Of a DNA stretch of 45,817 nt, positions 1-8,090 are shown in pieces. Source of the stretch: Archaeoglobaceae archaeon (GTDB lineage: Archaea; Halobacteriota; Archaeoglobi; Archaeoglobales; Archaeoglobaceae); assembly GCA_026986375.1 (NCBI GenBank), contig JALSOQ010000010.1, forward strand, positions 90,998 to 136,814, written 5' to 3'. The translations under genes were made by a program, and so were the position numbers. The stretch's first letter is position 1, and every line of letters starts with the position of its first letter. Under the pieces are notes generated by a model, which ran no database searches, was not told the origin of the DNA, and saw only the letters and a program-made list of their open reading frames with translations.

Positions 1-284
1 AGTTCGCGGAAGTGGGAAGCATAGCCACTGTTTGGCTAAGAGACGTAAGCGAGGTTATAGTAAAGTTCAGCCTCCACAAAGGAGCGATAACCACGCCTTA
101 CAAGATGGTAACTTCCGGAGATACTGAGTTCGAGGTTGGGGAGAGAATAACGATAGACAACCTCAGGTTCAGGATTACGAGGATGAAGCTGATAAACGGA
201 AAACTTCTGAAGAGAACGGGAGAGAGGGCTAAAGCGAAGGAGATAAAGAGGATATACGCGATGTTCGAAAGGAAGCTGAGATGA
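1..284 (+). CDS. C-terminal part of archaeal zinc-finger-family protein (HVO_0476/COG1326-like), cut by window edge
   Basis: The reading frame is open from base 3 to the stop at 282-284 with no convincing start, so the gene begins outside the window. The visible 94 residues are rich in beta-strand-like segments and end in a basic helix-like tail with the pattern ERAKAKEIKRIYA. From memory this tail matches the C-terminal domain of uncharacterised archaeal zinc-finger proteins of the HVO_0476 type; the zinc-binding cysteines would lie upstream and cannot be seen. Its TGA overlaps the ATG of the next gene by 4 bases (ATGA), which suggests translational coupling. Function is unknown. Confidence 0.55.
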   Translation, partial: FAEVGSIATVWLRDVSEVIVKFSLHKGAITTPYKMVTSGDTEFEVGERITIDNLRFRITRMKLINGKLLKRTGERAKAKEIKRIYAMFERKLR

Positions 285-1228
285 TAAGGCACAGGGATTT
301 TATAAGGGTAGGCGATTTTTATTTTTCGGCAGTCGGATATTCCCGCGGAAGTTCCGTAAGATGCCTTCTCAGATACGTTCCGAGCGATGAAGGGGACAGG
401 CTGAATTCGGAAGGGAGGAGATACAAAAAGCTGAGTCATGCCGAAGCTCTGAGGTACCCTTTGTTCGAAGAGTTCAAGAGAAATGGGGTCTTTTTCGTTC
501 CGATGGACGTTGTGGACGAGATATACAGGCCGGACGAAAGGCTGGAAGAAGTTTGTGAGAGGGATGGAGTAGTGGCGAGGCTTGCGGACTTCTTCAGGCT
601 GAGGAGGATGGGCGTCACCGGTTCGAGGCTCATAGGGTTGAGTAAGGGCGATTCGGATGTAGATTTCGTCGCATACGGATTCAAGAACTTCGAAAAGGGC
701 AGGTTGAAGATAAAGGAGGGATTTGAGGAGGGGACTCTGGATCCTCCGGATTTGGTCAAAGTTTACGAGAGGAGGAAGGTGAACCTGCCGTTCGAAGTTT
801 TCAGAGTCCATGAGGAGAGGAAGTTCAACAAGGCCAAGATCGACGGGGTAAACTTCGACCTCCTGTTCGTGAGGGAAAACGAAACCCCTCCGATTCCGGA
901 GGAGATGGGGGTTAAGATGGGAACGGCCACGATTTTAGCTGAAGTGACGGATTCAAGATTCGCTTTCGATTATCCCGCCTGCTACTTCGTCGATCATCCC
1001 GAAATCGAGGCGGTCTTGAGCTACACCCACACTTTTATTGGGCAAGCGTTCGAGGGGGAGGTTTTGGAGGCGAGAGGTGTTTTGGAGGAAATAGATGGAA
1101 AGCTCTACCTGATAGTAGGAACTTTGAGGGAATCCGAAAACGAATACATTGTTTCGATGAATTTATTAAAAAGTTTTAATCTCGAACGAGAATTCGCGAT
1201 TTGGAAGGTAAAAACTTTTAAACGTTAG
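281..1228 (+). CDS. Nucleotidyltransferase-fold (Pol beta superfamily) protein
   Basis: This 315-residue protein carries a nucleotidyltransferase signature near residues 112-131: a GSR turn followed by a GLSKGDSDVDFVAYG segment, where the two acidic residues of SDVD are the expected metal ligands. The N-terminal about 100 residues and the C-terminal about 80 residues (beta-rich, probably a nucleic-acid or substrate-binding domain) have no motif I can name. It may add nucleotides to an RNA or protein, but the substrate cannot be told. It is coupled to the upstream zinc-finger-family gene by a 4-base ATGA overlap, so the two probably act together. Conserved archaeal family of unknown role. Confidence 0.72.
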   Translation: MIRHRDFIRVGDFYFSAVGYSRGSSVRCLLRYVPSDEGDRLNSEGRRYKKLSHAEALRYPLFEEFKRNGVFFVPMDVVDEIYRPDERLEEVCERDGVVARLADFFRLRRMGVTGSRLIGLSKGDSDVDFVAYGFKNFEKGRLKIKEGFEEGTLDPPDLVKVYERRKVNLPFEVFRVHEERKFNKAKIDGVNFDLLFVRENETPPIPEEMGVKMGTATILAEVTDSRFAFDYPACYFVDHPEIEAVLSYTHTFIGQAFEGEVLEARGVLEEIDGKLYLIVGTLRESENEYIVSMNLLKSFNLEREFAIWKVKTFKR

Positions 1229-1260
1229 TCTCGACCCGATCTTTGGGGGTGGTCTTAGGG

Positions 1261-1845
1261 ATGGGGGGATTACAGTTGGTAGGAGAGGCTTTGTTTAAGT
1301 TTCTCGACACGATCGAAAAGCACGTAAGAGAAGTCAGGAAAGAGCTCGACTTGAGGCAGGTTGAGGAGTTGATAAAGGCCATAGACGAGGCCAAAAGCGT
1401 TTTCGTATTGGGAGCGGGAAGGAGCGGTTTCGTCGCGAAAGCCTTCGCGATGCGTCTGATGCACCTCGGATACAACGTCTATGTCGTTGGAGAGACGGTA
1501 ACTCCCCGAATAAGGAAAGAGGACTTGCTTATAGCCATTTCCGGTTCTGGAGAGACAACTTCTGTAGTTAGCATAAGCAGGAAGGCGAAGGAGTTGATAG
1601 GTTCGAAGCTCGCAGTTATAACCCAAAACAAGGATTCCACTCTGGCGAAGATGGGTGACGTAGTTGTGGTTTTGAAAGGGAAGAGTAAAACTGAGAAGAA
1701 CGAGGAGATAGCCAAGATAGCCCCCTTAGGAACTATGTTCGAGTTGACGGCACTAATATTCCTCGACGGGTTGACCGCGGAGATAATGAACAGGAAGAAC
1801 TTAACCGAGAAAGATTTGGAGGCGAGGCATGCAGTTTTGGAGTGA
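1261..1845 (+). CDS. hxlB: 3-hexulose-6-phosphate isomerase (SIS domain)
   Basis: A single SIS sugar-isomerase domain of 194 residues. GAGRSG at residues 51-56 and SGSGE at 94-98 are the phosphosugar-binding loops typical of 6-phospho-3-hexuloisomerase, which interconverts hexulose-6-phosphate and fructose-6-phosphate; in archaea lacking the oxidative pentose pathway the reverse ribulose monophosphate route supplies ribulose-5-phosphate. I chose ATG 1261 because a GGGGGTGGT ribosome binding site lies just upstream; a TTG at 1243 would place that site inside the gene. A TATA-like stretch lies at about 1216-1225. The partner hexulose-phosphate synthase is not adjacent. The stop codon abuts the stop of the converging NAD kinase with no spacer. 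Confidence 0.85.
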   Translation: MGGLQLVGEALFKFLDTIEKHVREVRKELDLRQVEELIKAIDEAKSVFVLGAGRSGFVAKAFAMRLMHLGYNVYVVGETVTPRIRKEDLLIAISGSGETTSVVSISRKAKELIGSKLAVITQNKDSTLAKMGDVVVVLKGKSKTEKNEEIAKIAPLGTMFELTALIFLDGLTAEIMNRKNLTEKDLEARHAVLE

Positions 1846-2610
1846 TCAACGTATCAGCTTCAGCTTTTCAACGATTTTGCCTATTCTGTTTTCCACTTTA
1901 AAGAAAACCGCCGGCGCTTTCGACTTCCTCAGGATTATTTCGGACTCCTCGTTCGCCGACGTCGATCCGTGTCCGTCCGCGACGACGAAAGCTTCGCTCG
2001 AAATCTCCACCTCTATCACCCTTCCGCTTTGAACGACCCAAGGTTTCCATCCCAACTTGAACGGAGCTACCGGAACGATGAGAATGGACTCCAAATTGGG
2101 ATCGATTATCGGCCCCCCGGTGGAGAGGGCGTATGCGGTGGATCCGATCGGCGTAGAGAAAAGCATCCCGTCGCACCTAATATCCTCAACTTCTACACCG
2201 TCCACGAGCACCCTCACCTCTATCATTCTTGCCGGCTTTGCAGTGAGAATGGCGATTTCGTTCAAAGCCAACAGCCTTTTTCCATCCACGACGCACTCTA
2301 TCCTCATGAACTCTTCGGTTTCGAAGTTTTCGATAGCTTTTGAGAGGTGCTCTCTGAAATCGATCCCGCAGTGCGTGAGCAGTCCGACCTTTCCGGTGTT
2401 TATTCCGAATATCGGAGGAGTTTTTGCGTCAATGAACTGCAACAGTCTTAAGATAGTCCCGTCCCCTCCGACGCTCACTACGAAATCGAAGTTTTTGGCT
2501 CTCCTCCAGTCCTCCAGTATCTCCGCAGATACTCTCAACTCGGAAAGGAAATTCAGAACTTCCTCCGCGATCTCAGCCGAATCCGGCTTGTGAACAACGC
2601 AGGCTTTCAT
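1846..2610 (-). CDS. nadK: NAD kinase
   Basis: A 254-residue ATP-NAD kinase that phosphorylates NAD to NADP in the cytoplasm. The diagnostic GGDG loop is at residues 48-51 (VVSVGGDGTILR), the NE pair at 117-118, and the nucleotide-binding CDG plus STPIGSTAY segment at 146-160. Length and order agree with archaeal and bacterial NAD kinases. Its start overlaps the stop of the upstream phosphatase by 4 bases (ATGA), so the two form a small leftward operon. The same pairing is chemically interesting because NAD kinase and inositol-phosphatase-fold enzymes (which can dephosphorylate NADP) occur linked or fused in some archaea. Confidence 0.93.
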   Translation of the reverse strand: MKACVVHKPDSAEIAEEVLNFLSELRVSAEILEDWRRAKNFDFVVSVGGDGTILRLLQFIDAKTPPIFGINTGKVGLLTHCGIDFREHLSKAIENFETEEFMRIECVVDGKRLLALNEIAILTAKPARMIEVRVLVDGVEVEDIRCDGMLFSTPIGSTAYALSTGGPIIDPNLESILIVPVAPFKLGWKPWVVQSGRVIEVEISSEAFVVADGHGSTSANEESEIILRKSKAPAVFFKVENRIGKIVEKLKLIR

Positions 2611-3377
2611 CCGATCAACTCCAAAAGCTTGCGATGCAGTTCGGGATTCGCAACGACCAACGTCAGCCTTTCCTCCATGCTAAATTTCTTGCCCCTCACA
2701 TCCCTCCCGTAGATGTCCGTCACCTTAGCTCCGGCGTTCTCGGCTATCAACACGCCAGCGGCGACGTCGTATATTCTCAGGAATCCTTCCCCTTTCCCCT
2801 TCCTAACGTCCACGAAGCAGTCCATAGCCCCTTCAGCCACAAAACAAAGCTCTAAAGCCGCGCTACCGTAAATCCTGAGCCTCTTGAATCCGTAGTCCTT
2901 GTAGGGATAATAGAATATCGCATCGCAATCCCCTACATCCTCGGTCTTCGAAACCTCTATCTTCTCCCCGTTCTTGAAAGATTTACCGTTCATGGCGTAG
3001 TATTCGTCTCCCGTCGCTAAGTTCATCACGTAGCCGAAAAAGGCGGAACCCAAATTACCCTTAGAGAAGCACAGGGATAGCGAGTATATCGGAATTCCCC
3101 TCGTAGCGTTGAAAGTCCCATCTATAGGGTCGAGCGCGACGTAGATATCACCCTCACCCAAAACCCCCGCCTCCTCGCTTACTATCACGACATCGTAGTT
3201 CTTCAGAATCGATACGGCCACATCTTCGGCGATCTTGTCGATCTTTTTCGTAGGAGTTCCGTCCTTTCCTATTCCTACAGTCTCCCCGCTCTCCTTTTTC
3301 CCGGCGATCTTGATAACGGCCTTCCTAACGCTTTCGGCAACCTCCCTCGAAATCTCCAAAGCATCTTTGGAGTTCAT
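2607..3377 (-). CDS. suhB: Inositol monophosphatase / fructose-1,6-bisphosphatase family (SuhB type)
   Basis: A 256-residue metal-dependent phosphatase. The EE pair at residues 68-69, DPIDGT at 83-88 and the Asp of the YDVAAG segment (about 204) are the metal-binding positions of the inositol monophosphatase superfamily. Archaeal members usually act on both inositol-1-phosphate and fructose-1,6-bisphosphate, so gluconeogenesis and inositol-phosphate solute synthesis are both possible; some relatives also act on NADP, which fits the translational coupling with nadK. The frame is open up to 3509, but the first 44 residues are unlike the family, so I place the start at ATG 3377. Confidence 0.85.
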   Translation of the reverse strand: MNSKDALEISREVAESVRKAVIKIAGKKESGETVGIGKDGTPTKKIDKIAEDVAVSILKNYDVVIVSEEAGVLGEGDIYVALDPIDGTFNATRGIPIYSLSLCFSKGNLGSAFFGYVMNLATGDEYYAMNGKSFKNGEKIEVSKTEDVGDCDAIFYYPYKDYGFKRLRIYGSAALELCFVAEGAMDCFVDVRKGKGEGFLRIYDVAAGVLIAENAGAKVTDIYGRDVRGKKFSMEERLTLVVANPELHRKLLELIG

Positions 3378-3463
3378 GTTTCGAATTGCGACATCGATGT
3401 AATTTAAACAATCGATATTTTTGGGCTCACGCTGAAGGCACTGGACCGAACGGTGAGAAGAAC

Positions 3464-3472
3464 ATAAATATA
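3464..3472 (+). promoter_or_regulatory. TATA box of the hydE-hydF-aspA operon
   Basis: ATAAATATA centred about 25 nt before the GTG start at 3493, in the short divergent gap before suhB. No ribosome binding site precedes the GTG, so a leaderless transcript is likely. Position and sequence are seen; function is inferred. Confidence 0.55.
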
Positions 3473-3492
3473 CGATTACAGTATTACCTTGT

Positions 3493-4554
3493 GTGATAGA
3501 ACTTATCAAAGGTGATATAACTTACTACTTGGAAACCAACAATTCTGAAGAGATTTCGGAACTATTCAGGTTGGCGGATAGGATCAGAGAGAGATACGTA
3601 GGTAACAAGGTCTACCTTAGGGCTATAATCGAGTTCTCGAACATCTGCAGAAACAACTGCAAATACTGCGGTATAAGGAGAGATGCAAATATTAAGAGAT
3701 ACGCCATGAAGCCCAAAGAGATCGTTAAATGCGCTCAATACGCTGAAGATTTGGGTTACGGGACGGTGGTTTTGCAGTCTGGAGAGAACAGCATATACGA
3801 CGATAAAATGGCCGACATCGTTCGGGAGATCAAAGAAACCACTAAGTTGGCGGTCGTTCTGTCGATAGGCGAAAAGACTTACGGACAGTATTTGGAATAC
3901 AGGATTGCTGGGGCGGACAGATACCTTTTAAAGCATGAAACCTCGAATCCCAAGCTCTTCTACGAGCTAACTGGTAGAAATCTCGAAAACAGGCTTCAAT
4001 GCTTGAGATGGTTGATAGATTTGGGTTATCAGGTGGGCTCGGGCAACATAGTCGGTTTACCGGGGCAAACGATAGAGGATCTGGCGAACGATCTGCTCAT
4101 GTTCAAGGAGTGGGACTTCGACATGCTCGGCATAGGGCCGTTCATACCATGCCACGGCACCCCCTTAGAAAACCACCCGCCGGGCGATCCTATCTTAACA
4201 CTCAAGGTTATAGCTCTGGCGAGAATTCTGACGAAAAACGCCCACATTCCGGCAACCACAGCTATAAGAACCGTTTTAGGTGACGACAAAGCCCATCTGA
4301 TCTTCAGGTGTGGTGCAAATGTGGTGATGGGGAACGTTACTCCTCTGGAGTATCGAAAGCTTTACAGAATCTATCCCGGAAAGGTCTGCAACTTCAAAGA
4401 TCCTGAAAGCTGGCTGAACGACATAAAAGAGCAGATAAGAGAGGCTGGATTAAAGCCGAGCGGAGAAGTTGGACACAGCCTAAAGAGGAGGTGGAGGCTG
4501 AAAACTCTAAAATTAAAACATAATAATAAAAATTTTGATCTTAAAAAGTGTTAA
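3493..4554 (+). CDS. hydE: [FeFe]-hydrogenase maturase HydE (radical SAM)
   Basis: A 353-residue radical SAM enzyme with the canonical CX3CX2C cluster motif at C52, C56 and C59 inside IEFSNICRNNCKYCGIRR, the block characteristic of HydE. Further HydE-like segments are the GxNIVGLPGQT stretch, GIGPFIPCHGTPL, and the C-terminal RCGANVVMGNVTPLEYRKLY. In known systems HydE acts after HydG, processing a cysteine-bound Fe(CO)2CN synthon toward the diiron subcluster of the hydrogenase H-cluster. Relatives to exclude are PylB, BioB and the methanogen HmdB; gene order with hydF favours HydE. It is the first gene of a three-gene operon. Start is a GTG without a ribosome binding site, consistent with leaderless expression. 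Confidence 0.88.
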   Translation: MIELIKGDITYYLETNNSEEISELFRLADRIRERYVGNKVYLRAIIEFSNICRNNCKYCGIRRDANIKRYAMKPKEIVKCAQYAEDLGYGTVVLQSGENSIYDDKMADIVREIKETTKLAVVLSIGEKTYGQYLEYRIAGADRYLLKHETSNPKLFYELTGRNLENRLQCLRWLIDLGYQVGSGNIVGLPGQTIEDLANDLLMFKEWDFDMLGIGPFIPCHGTPLENHPPGDPILTLKVIALARILTKNAHIPATTAIRTVLGDDKAHLIFRCGANVVMGNVTPLEYRKLYRIYPGKVCNFKDPESWLNDIKEQIREAGLKPSGEVGHSLKRRWRLKTLKLKHNNKNFDLKKC

Positions 4555-4579
4555 ATTCATTCGAACGCAACTTAAGGCG

Positions 4580-5827
4580 ATGAAGGGGTTTAGGACGAGG
4601 ATAGGGATCTTCGGAAGAACGAACGTTGGAAAGTCGAGTTTAATCAACGCTCTGACGAATCAAGATATTGCGATAGTATCCGATGTTCCGGGCACTACGA
4701 CGGATCCAGTTTCAAAATCAATGGAACTCTTACCCCTCGGCCCGGTTACGCTCATAGATACACCCGGTTTGGATGATAGGAGCGAGCTCGGAAGGAAGAG
4801 GATCGAGAAAGCTTTAGAAACGCTCGAAGATCTGGATTTAATATTGCTCGTATTCGATGCGACGAGGCTCGACTTCGATTTGGAGGAGAGGATAATAGAG
4901 ATGGCCAAATCCAAGAACATTCCGATAATGGGAGTGATAAACAAGATCGATCTGAAGGAGATTCCAGATGAGAAGTTGAGGGAGTTGAGCGAGAGGTTCG
5001 GTATACCTTTCGTCAAGGTGAGTGCTAAGACTAAGGATGGTTTGATAACGTTAAAACGTGAGATAGTCTTGAGGGCGAATGTCGAGCAAGAGGTTCCGCT
5101 GATAGCGGATCTTTGCAAGGGAGGGGAAGCCGTTCTGTTCGTTCTTCCGAAGAAAATAGATTTCCCGAGGGGCAGGTTACCCCTGACTTGGATAAGAGCT
5201 TTTAGAGAGACGATAGATCAGGATGCTTACTGCGTCGTCGCGAGGGAGGACAACGTTAGGGAAACGCTCGAATATCTGAACAGAGACGTCAGCTTTGCAG
5301 TTGTGGACACGAAGGCTTTCGATAATGCATACTTGCCGGAAGTTCCCGTGACATCCTTTTCCGTCCTTGAGGCGAGGTTTAAGGGAGATCTGACGGTCTT
5401 CGTGAAGGGTGTAAGGGTTTTCGACGAGTTGAGCGGGGATAAAGTCCTGATAGTTCAGTGTTGCAACGATAGAAACAACCCCGACGATCTATTCCTCGAA
5501 TTGGTAGTTGAGGAACTTAAAAAGAGAAATTGCACGGTTGATTTCGGAGATGTGAATGATCTGGAAGGGCATAGGCTGGTAATTCACTGCAACGCGTGCA
5601 AGCTTAGGAGGGACGAAATGCTCGAAAGGATAGAGTTCGTTAGGAGTAGGGGAAGTTGCATAACCACCTTAGGCTTACTCGCCTGCCACATTAAGGGATA
5701 CCTTGGAAGGTTTTTGGAGATGTTTCCGCTCGAAAGGATGGTTTTGGAAGGTGCGGAGGTTAGGGAGATTCCGTATGAGCTTATGAGAGGTGCCAGGGTA
5801 TGTCCGATGAACGCTTGGAAGTATTGA
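4580..5827 (+). CDS. hydF: [FeFe]-hydrogenase maturation GTPase HydF
   Basis: A 415-residue protein: N-terminal small GTPase domain with GRTNVGKS (residues 12-19), DTPG and NKID; a middle dimerisation region; and a C-terminal cluster-binding domain. Cysteines at 294/295 and the HCNAC pair at 337 and 340 match the three Cys ligands of the HydF [4Fe-4S] cluster, followed by the ITTLGLLACHIKGYL region typical of HydF. HydF is the scaffold that assembles and transfers the diiron subcluster to apo-hydrogenase. The usual CxH after the first ligand Cys is here C-C-N-D. ATG 4580 preceded by AAGG is preferred over an earlier ATA-like start; the gap after hydE is 25 bases. Confidence 0.9.
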   Translation: MKGFRTRIGIFGRTNVGKSSLINALTNQDIAIVSDVPGTTTDPVSKSMELLPLGPVTLIDTPGLDDRSELGRKRIEKALETLEDLDLILLVFDATRLDFDLEERIIEMAKSKNIPIMGVINKIDLKEIPDEKLRELSERFGIPFVKVSAKTKDGLITLKREIVLRANVEQEVPLIADLCKGGEAVLFVLPKKIDFPRGRLPLTWIRAFRETIDQDAYCVVAREDNVRETLEYLNRDVSFAVVDTKAFDNAYLPEVPVTSFSVLEARFKGDLTVFVKGVRVFDELSGDKVLIVQCCNDRNNPDDLFLELVVEELKKRNCTVDFGDVNDLEGHRLVIHCNACKLRRDEMLERIEFVRSRGSCITTLGLLACHIKGYLGRFLEMFPLERMVLEGAEVREIPYELMRGARVCPMNAWKY

Positions 5828-7236
5828 GAAAGGAGAGGGACTTTTTGGGGGAAAAGGAGATTCCGGCTAATGTTTACTACGGTATACATACCGCAAGGGC
5901 TAAGGAGAACTTTCCGGTAACTTTCAGATTGGGCTACAGAATCCATCCGGAACTCATCAGAGCTTACGCGATGGTTAAAAAAGCGTGCGCCTTGGCTCTG
6001 ATGCAGTTGGGATATCTGGAGGTGGATAAGGCGAGGGCCATAATAAAAGCTTGCGACGAGCTTATAGAGGGGAAGTGGCACGAGCATGTGGTTGTGGATC
6101 CCTTCCAAGGAGGGGCTGGGACTTCGCTCAACATGAACATAAACGAAATAATAGCGAACAGGGCGAGCGAGATTTTAGGCAAAAAAGTTCACCCGCTCGA
6201 CGATGTGAACAGGATGCAGTCCACGAACGACACATTTCCGACCGCCGCAAGGATCGCGGCGATATTTCTGCTGAGGCAGTTGACGGCTGTTGTGGGAGAG
6301 TTGCAACAGGCTTTGGAGGACAAGGAAAGGGAATTCGCCGGGGTGCTTAAGCTCGGAAGGACAGAAATGCAGGATGCCGTTCCGATAACTCTCGGACAGG
6401 AGTTCAGCGCTTACGCGGATGCGATTGCGAGAGATAGATGGAGGCTTTACAAAGTTGAGGAAAGGCTCAGACAGATAAATTTGGGAGGAACGGCGGTCGG
6501 AACGGGCTTAAATGCGGACCTCAGGTATATACACCTTGTAATCCAAAGGTTGAGGGACATAACCGGCTTGAATCTTGCAAAAGCCGACAATCTGATAGAT
6601 CCTACCCAGAACTGGGATGTATTTGCAGAGGTCCACGGACTGCTGAAGGCTTTGGCCGTGAACCTATACAAGATCTCCAACGACCTAATACTCATGAGCT
6701 CCTTCAAGGAGATTCAGCTTCCCGCGGTTCAGGCTGGTTCATCGATAATGCCGGGCAAGGTAAACCCCGTAATTCTGGAGTGTGTCAAGCAGGTGGCGGT
6801 TAGGGTAATCTCGAACGATGTTGCAATAAATTTCGCAACCGCACACGGACAGCTCGAACTCAACGCTTTGGCTCCTCTGATAGTCCACACGATGCTCGAA
6901 TCCCTCGAAATTCTAACCAACGCCGTAGAGGTTATGGTTGAGAAGTGCATAAGGGGGATAAAGGCGAACGAAGAGATGTGCAGATACTACTTGGAGAGGA
7001 GTCCGGCTTTGATAACGCCGCTGGCACCGTATTTGGGATACGATAAAGCTGCAGAGATTGCGAAGGAGGCGATGGAGAAGGGCAAAACTATTAGGGAAGT
7101 GCTGAAGGAGAAGGGGCTGTTCAGCGAGAATGAGCTCGAAGTCCTGCTCTCACCTCAAGAACTCGTAAAGCCGGGAATTGCCGGAGAGGGGAAGGTAGAT
7201 AGGAAGATCGTTAGTAGGGAGTATAGGGATTACTGA
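5800..7236 (+). CDS. aspA: Aspartate ammonia-lyase
   Basis: A 478-residue member of the fumarase/aspartase superfamily, the same length as typical AspA. QGGAGTSLNMNINE (residues 103-116) and STND (141-144) are of the aspartase type rather than fumarase, which usually has QTGSGT; the catalytic-loop signature GSSIMPGKVNP is at 313-323. The predicted reaction is aspartate to fumarate plus ammonia. It overlaps hydF by 28 bases, so the two are translated from one message. From memory, aspartase genes also accompany hydEF/hydG in several bacterial maturation clusters, which suggests a supply of ammonia or a linked amino-acid fermentation, but no mechanism is established here. Confidence 0.9.
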   Translation: MSDERLEVLRKERDFLGEKEIPANVYYGIHTARAKENFPVTFRLGYRIHPELIRAYAMVKKACALALMQLGYLEVDKARAIIKACDELIEGKWHEHVVVDPFQGGAGTSLNMNINEIIANRASEILGKKVHPLDDVNRMQSTNDTFPTAARIAAIFLLRQLTAVVGELQQALEDKEREFAGVLKLGRTEMQDAVPITLGQEFSAYADAIARDRWRLYKVEERLRQINLGGTAVGTGLNADLRYIHLVIQRLRDITGLNLAKADNLIDPTQNWDVFAEVHGLLKALAVNLYKISNDLILMSSFKEIQLPAVQAGSSIMPGKVNPVILECVKQVAVRVISNDVAINFATAHGQLELNALAPLIVHTMLESLEILTNAVEVMVEKCIRGIKANEEMCRYYLERSPALITPLAPYLGYDKAAEIAKEAMEKGKTIREVLKEKGLFSENELEVLLSPQELVKPGIAGEGKVDRKIVSREYRDY

Positions 7237-7237
7237 A

Positions 7238-7315
7238 ATGGAGTTTTATCTCCTTACTAACTGTAGTTCCCATCAAAAGCAATATAAAAATAATTTTTGA
7301 TCATATTTTATTTGA
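7238..7315 (+). terminator. Possible transcription terminator after aspA
   Basis: A small inverted repeat GGAG-TTTTAT-CTCC (7240-7253) just after the aspA stop is followed by A/T-rich tracts to about 7315. Archaeal termination mainly needs T-tracts, so this is plausible only. Confidence 0.3.
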
Positions 7316-7491
7316 CTCTTGCAGTACCATCGATTGCGGGAGTTACAGACTGGAGAAGTTCTTCGTTTTACCTCTCTTGGTCGACTTGTAACGGCTACCC
7401 CCTCTAATGGGTCTGAATACTTTTAGGACACTTTCTATATCCTACCAAAGCGAGATATTTACCGTACGCCAAACACTCTACCTTTCTTCGA

Positions 7492-7851
7492 TCACTCTTC
7501 AAGTCTAATTCTTTTGATCCCGAGCTTGTCGAAGACGGAATCGGAGCTTATTATAGTTCCACCGCAGTAGGCAGCGTGGAATGCATCGAACACATTAGCT
7601 CCGTAATCTTTGACGTAGATTGCAGCTTTCAACAACCTCTCGTCGTCTATGTTGCAAATCGCCATGACGTCAGCAGTTACTCTAATGGGATCGATATTGT
7701 AGCGTTTGCACAGTAGCATTAGCTCGATGAACGTAACTACAGATGTGGTTATCCTTCCTTCATACTCCTTCTTTATCTTCTTAGCTCTCTCCTTCAGCCA
7801 ATCTTTAGGCTTTAGCAATGCTAAAAAGAAATCAGTATCTGCGTATATCAT
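7492..7851 (-). CDS. vapC: VapC-type PIN-domain toxin
   Basis: A 119-residue PIN-domain ribonuclease. The first acidic ligand is in the N-terminal YADTDFFLALL segment, others are in the TFIEL segment and in the C-terminal NVFDAFHAAYC and SSDSVFD segments, which together form the four-acid metal site of VapC toxins. Its start overlaps the stop of the upstream AbrB-type gene by 4 bases, the usual antitoxin-toxin order. By family it would cleave RNA (often tRNA or rRNA) when not neutralised. It lies in an accessory stretch between conserved operons. Confidence 0.85.
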   Translation of the reverse strand: MIYADTDFFLALLKPKDWLKERAKKIKKEYEGRITTSVVTFIELMLLCKRYNIDPIRVTADVMAICNIDDERLLKAAIYVKDYGANVFDAFHAAYCGGTIISSDSVFDKLGIKRIRLEE

Positions 7852-8090
7852 TCAATCTCCTCCATCGCTTGCCTCAATATTTCCTCCCTCAACACCCCTA
7901 TCGGCTTGTCCGGCAAGTCCTTACCAACCTCTTCGAGATCCTTCACCGGATCCCTCGGCTTCGGAACAATTACAACCCTCCCACCGATTTCAACCAGATA
8001 TACTTCATCTCCACTCAACTTCTCTCTGATCTTCTTCGGTATGTACAGCCTACCCTTCGAGTCTATTCTCCCAATCACCTTTACCACCAC
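7848..8090 (-). CDS. AbrB/MazE-type antitoxin (swapped-hairpin DNA-binding protein)
   Basis: About 80 residues with the SpoVT/AbrB core VIGRIDSKGRLYIPKKIREKL, which folds into a swapped-hairpin beta barrel that binds DNA, followed by a C-terminal tail that would wrap the toxin. A TATA-like AT-rich palindromic stretch at 8102-8125 lies about 25 nt before GTG codons at 8090 and 8087, so I start there; an open frame continues to 8141, and GTG 8078 is also possible. It overlaps the vapC start by 4 bases. As in other modules it probably represses its own promoter. Confidence 0.75.
   Translation of the reverse strand: MVVKVIGRIDSKGRLYIPKKIREKLSGDEVYLVEIGGRVVIVPKPRDPVKDLEEVGKDLPDKPIGVLREEILRQAMEEIE

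Noticed and set aside
98-811. A long minus-strand frame opposite the nucleotidyltransferase
   Set aside because: It is antisense to two coupled, well-formed genes; no start signal or family resemblance.
3493-4554. Assignment of the radical SAM gene as biotin synthase or HmdB
   Set aside because: The IEFSNICRNNCKYCGIRR block, the C-terminal GANVVMGN segment and adjacency to hydF fit HydE; BioB would need its own second-cluster residues, and HmdB is linked to hmd genes that are absent.
7492-8090. Interpretation of the PIN/AbrB pair as part of the hydEF operon
   Set aside because: Opposite orientation, own promoter and an AT-rich flanking gap indicate an independent toxin-antitoxin module.
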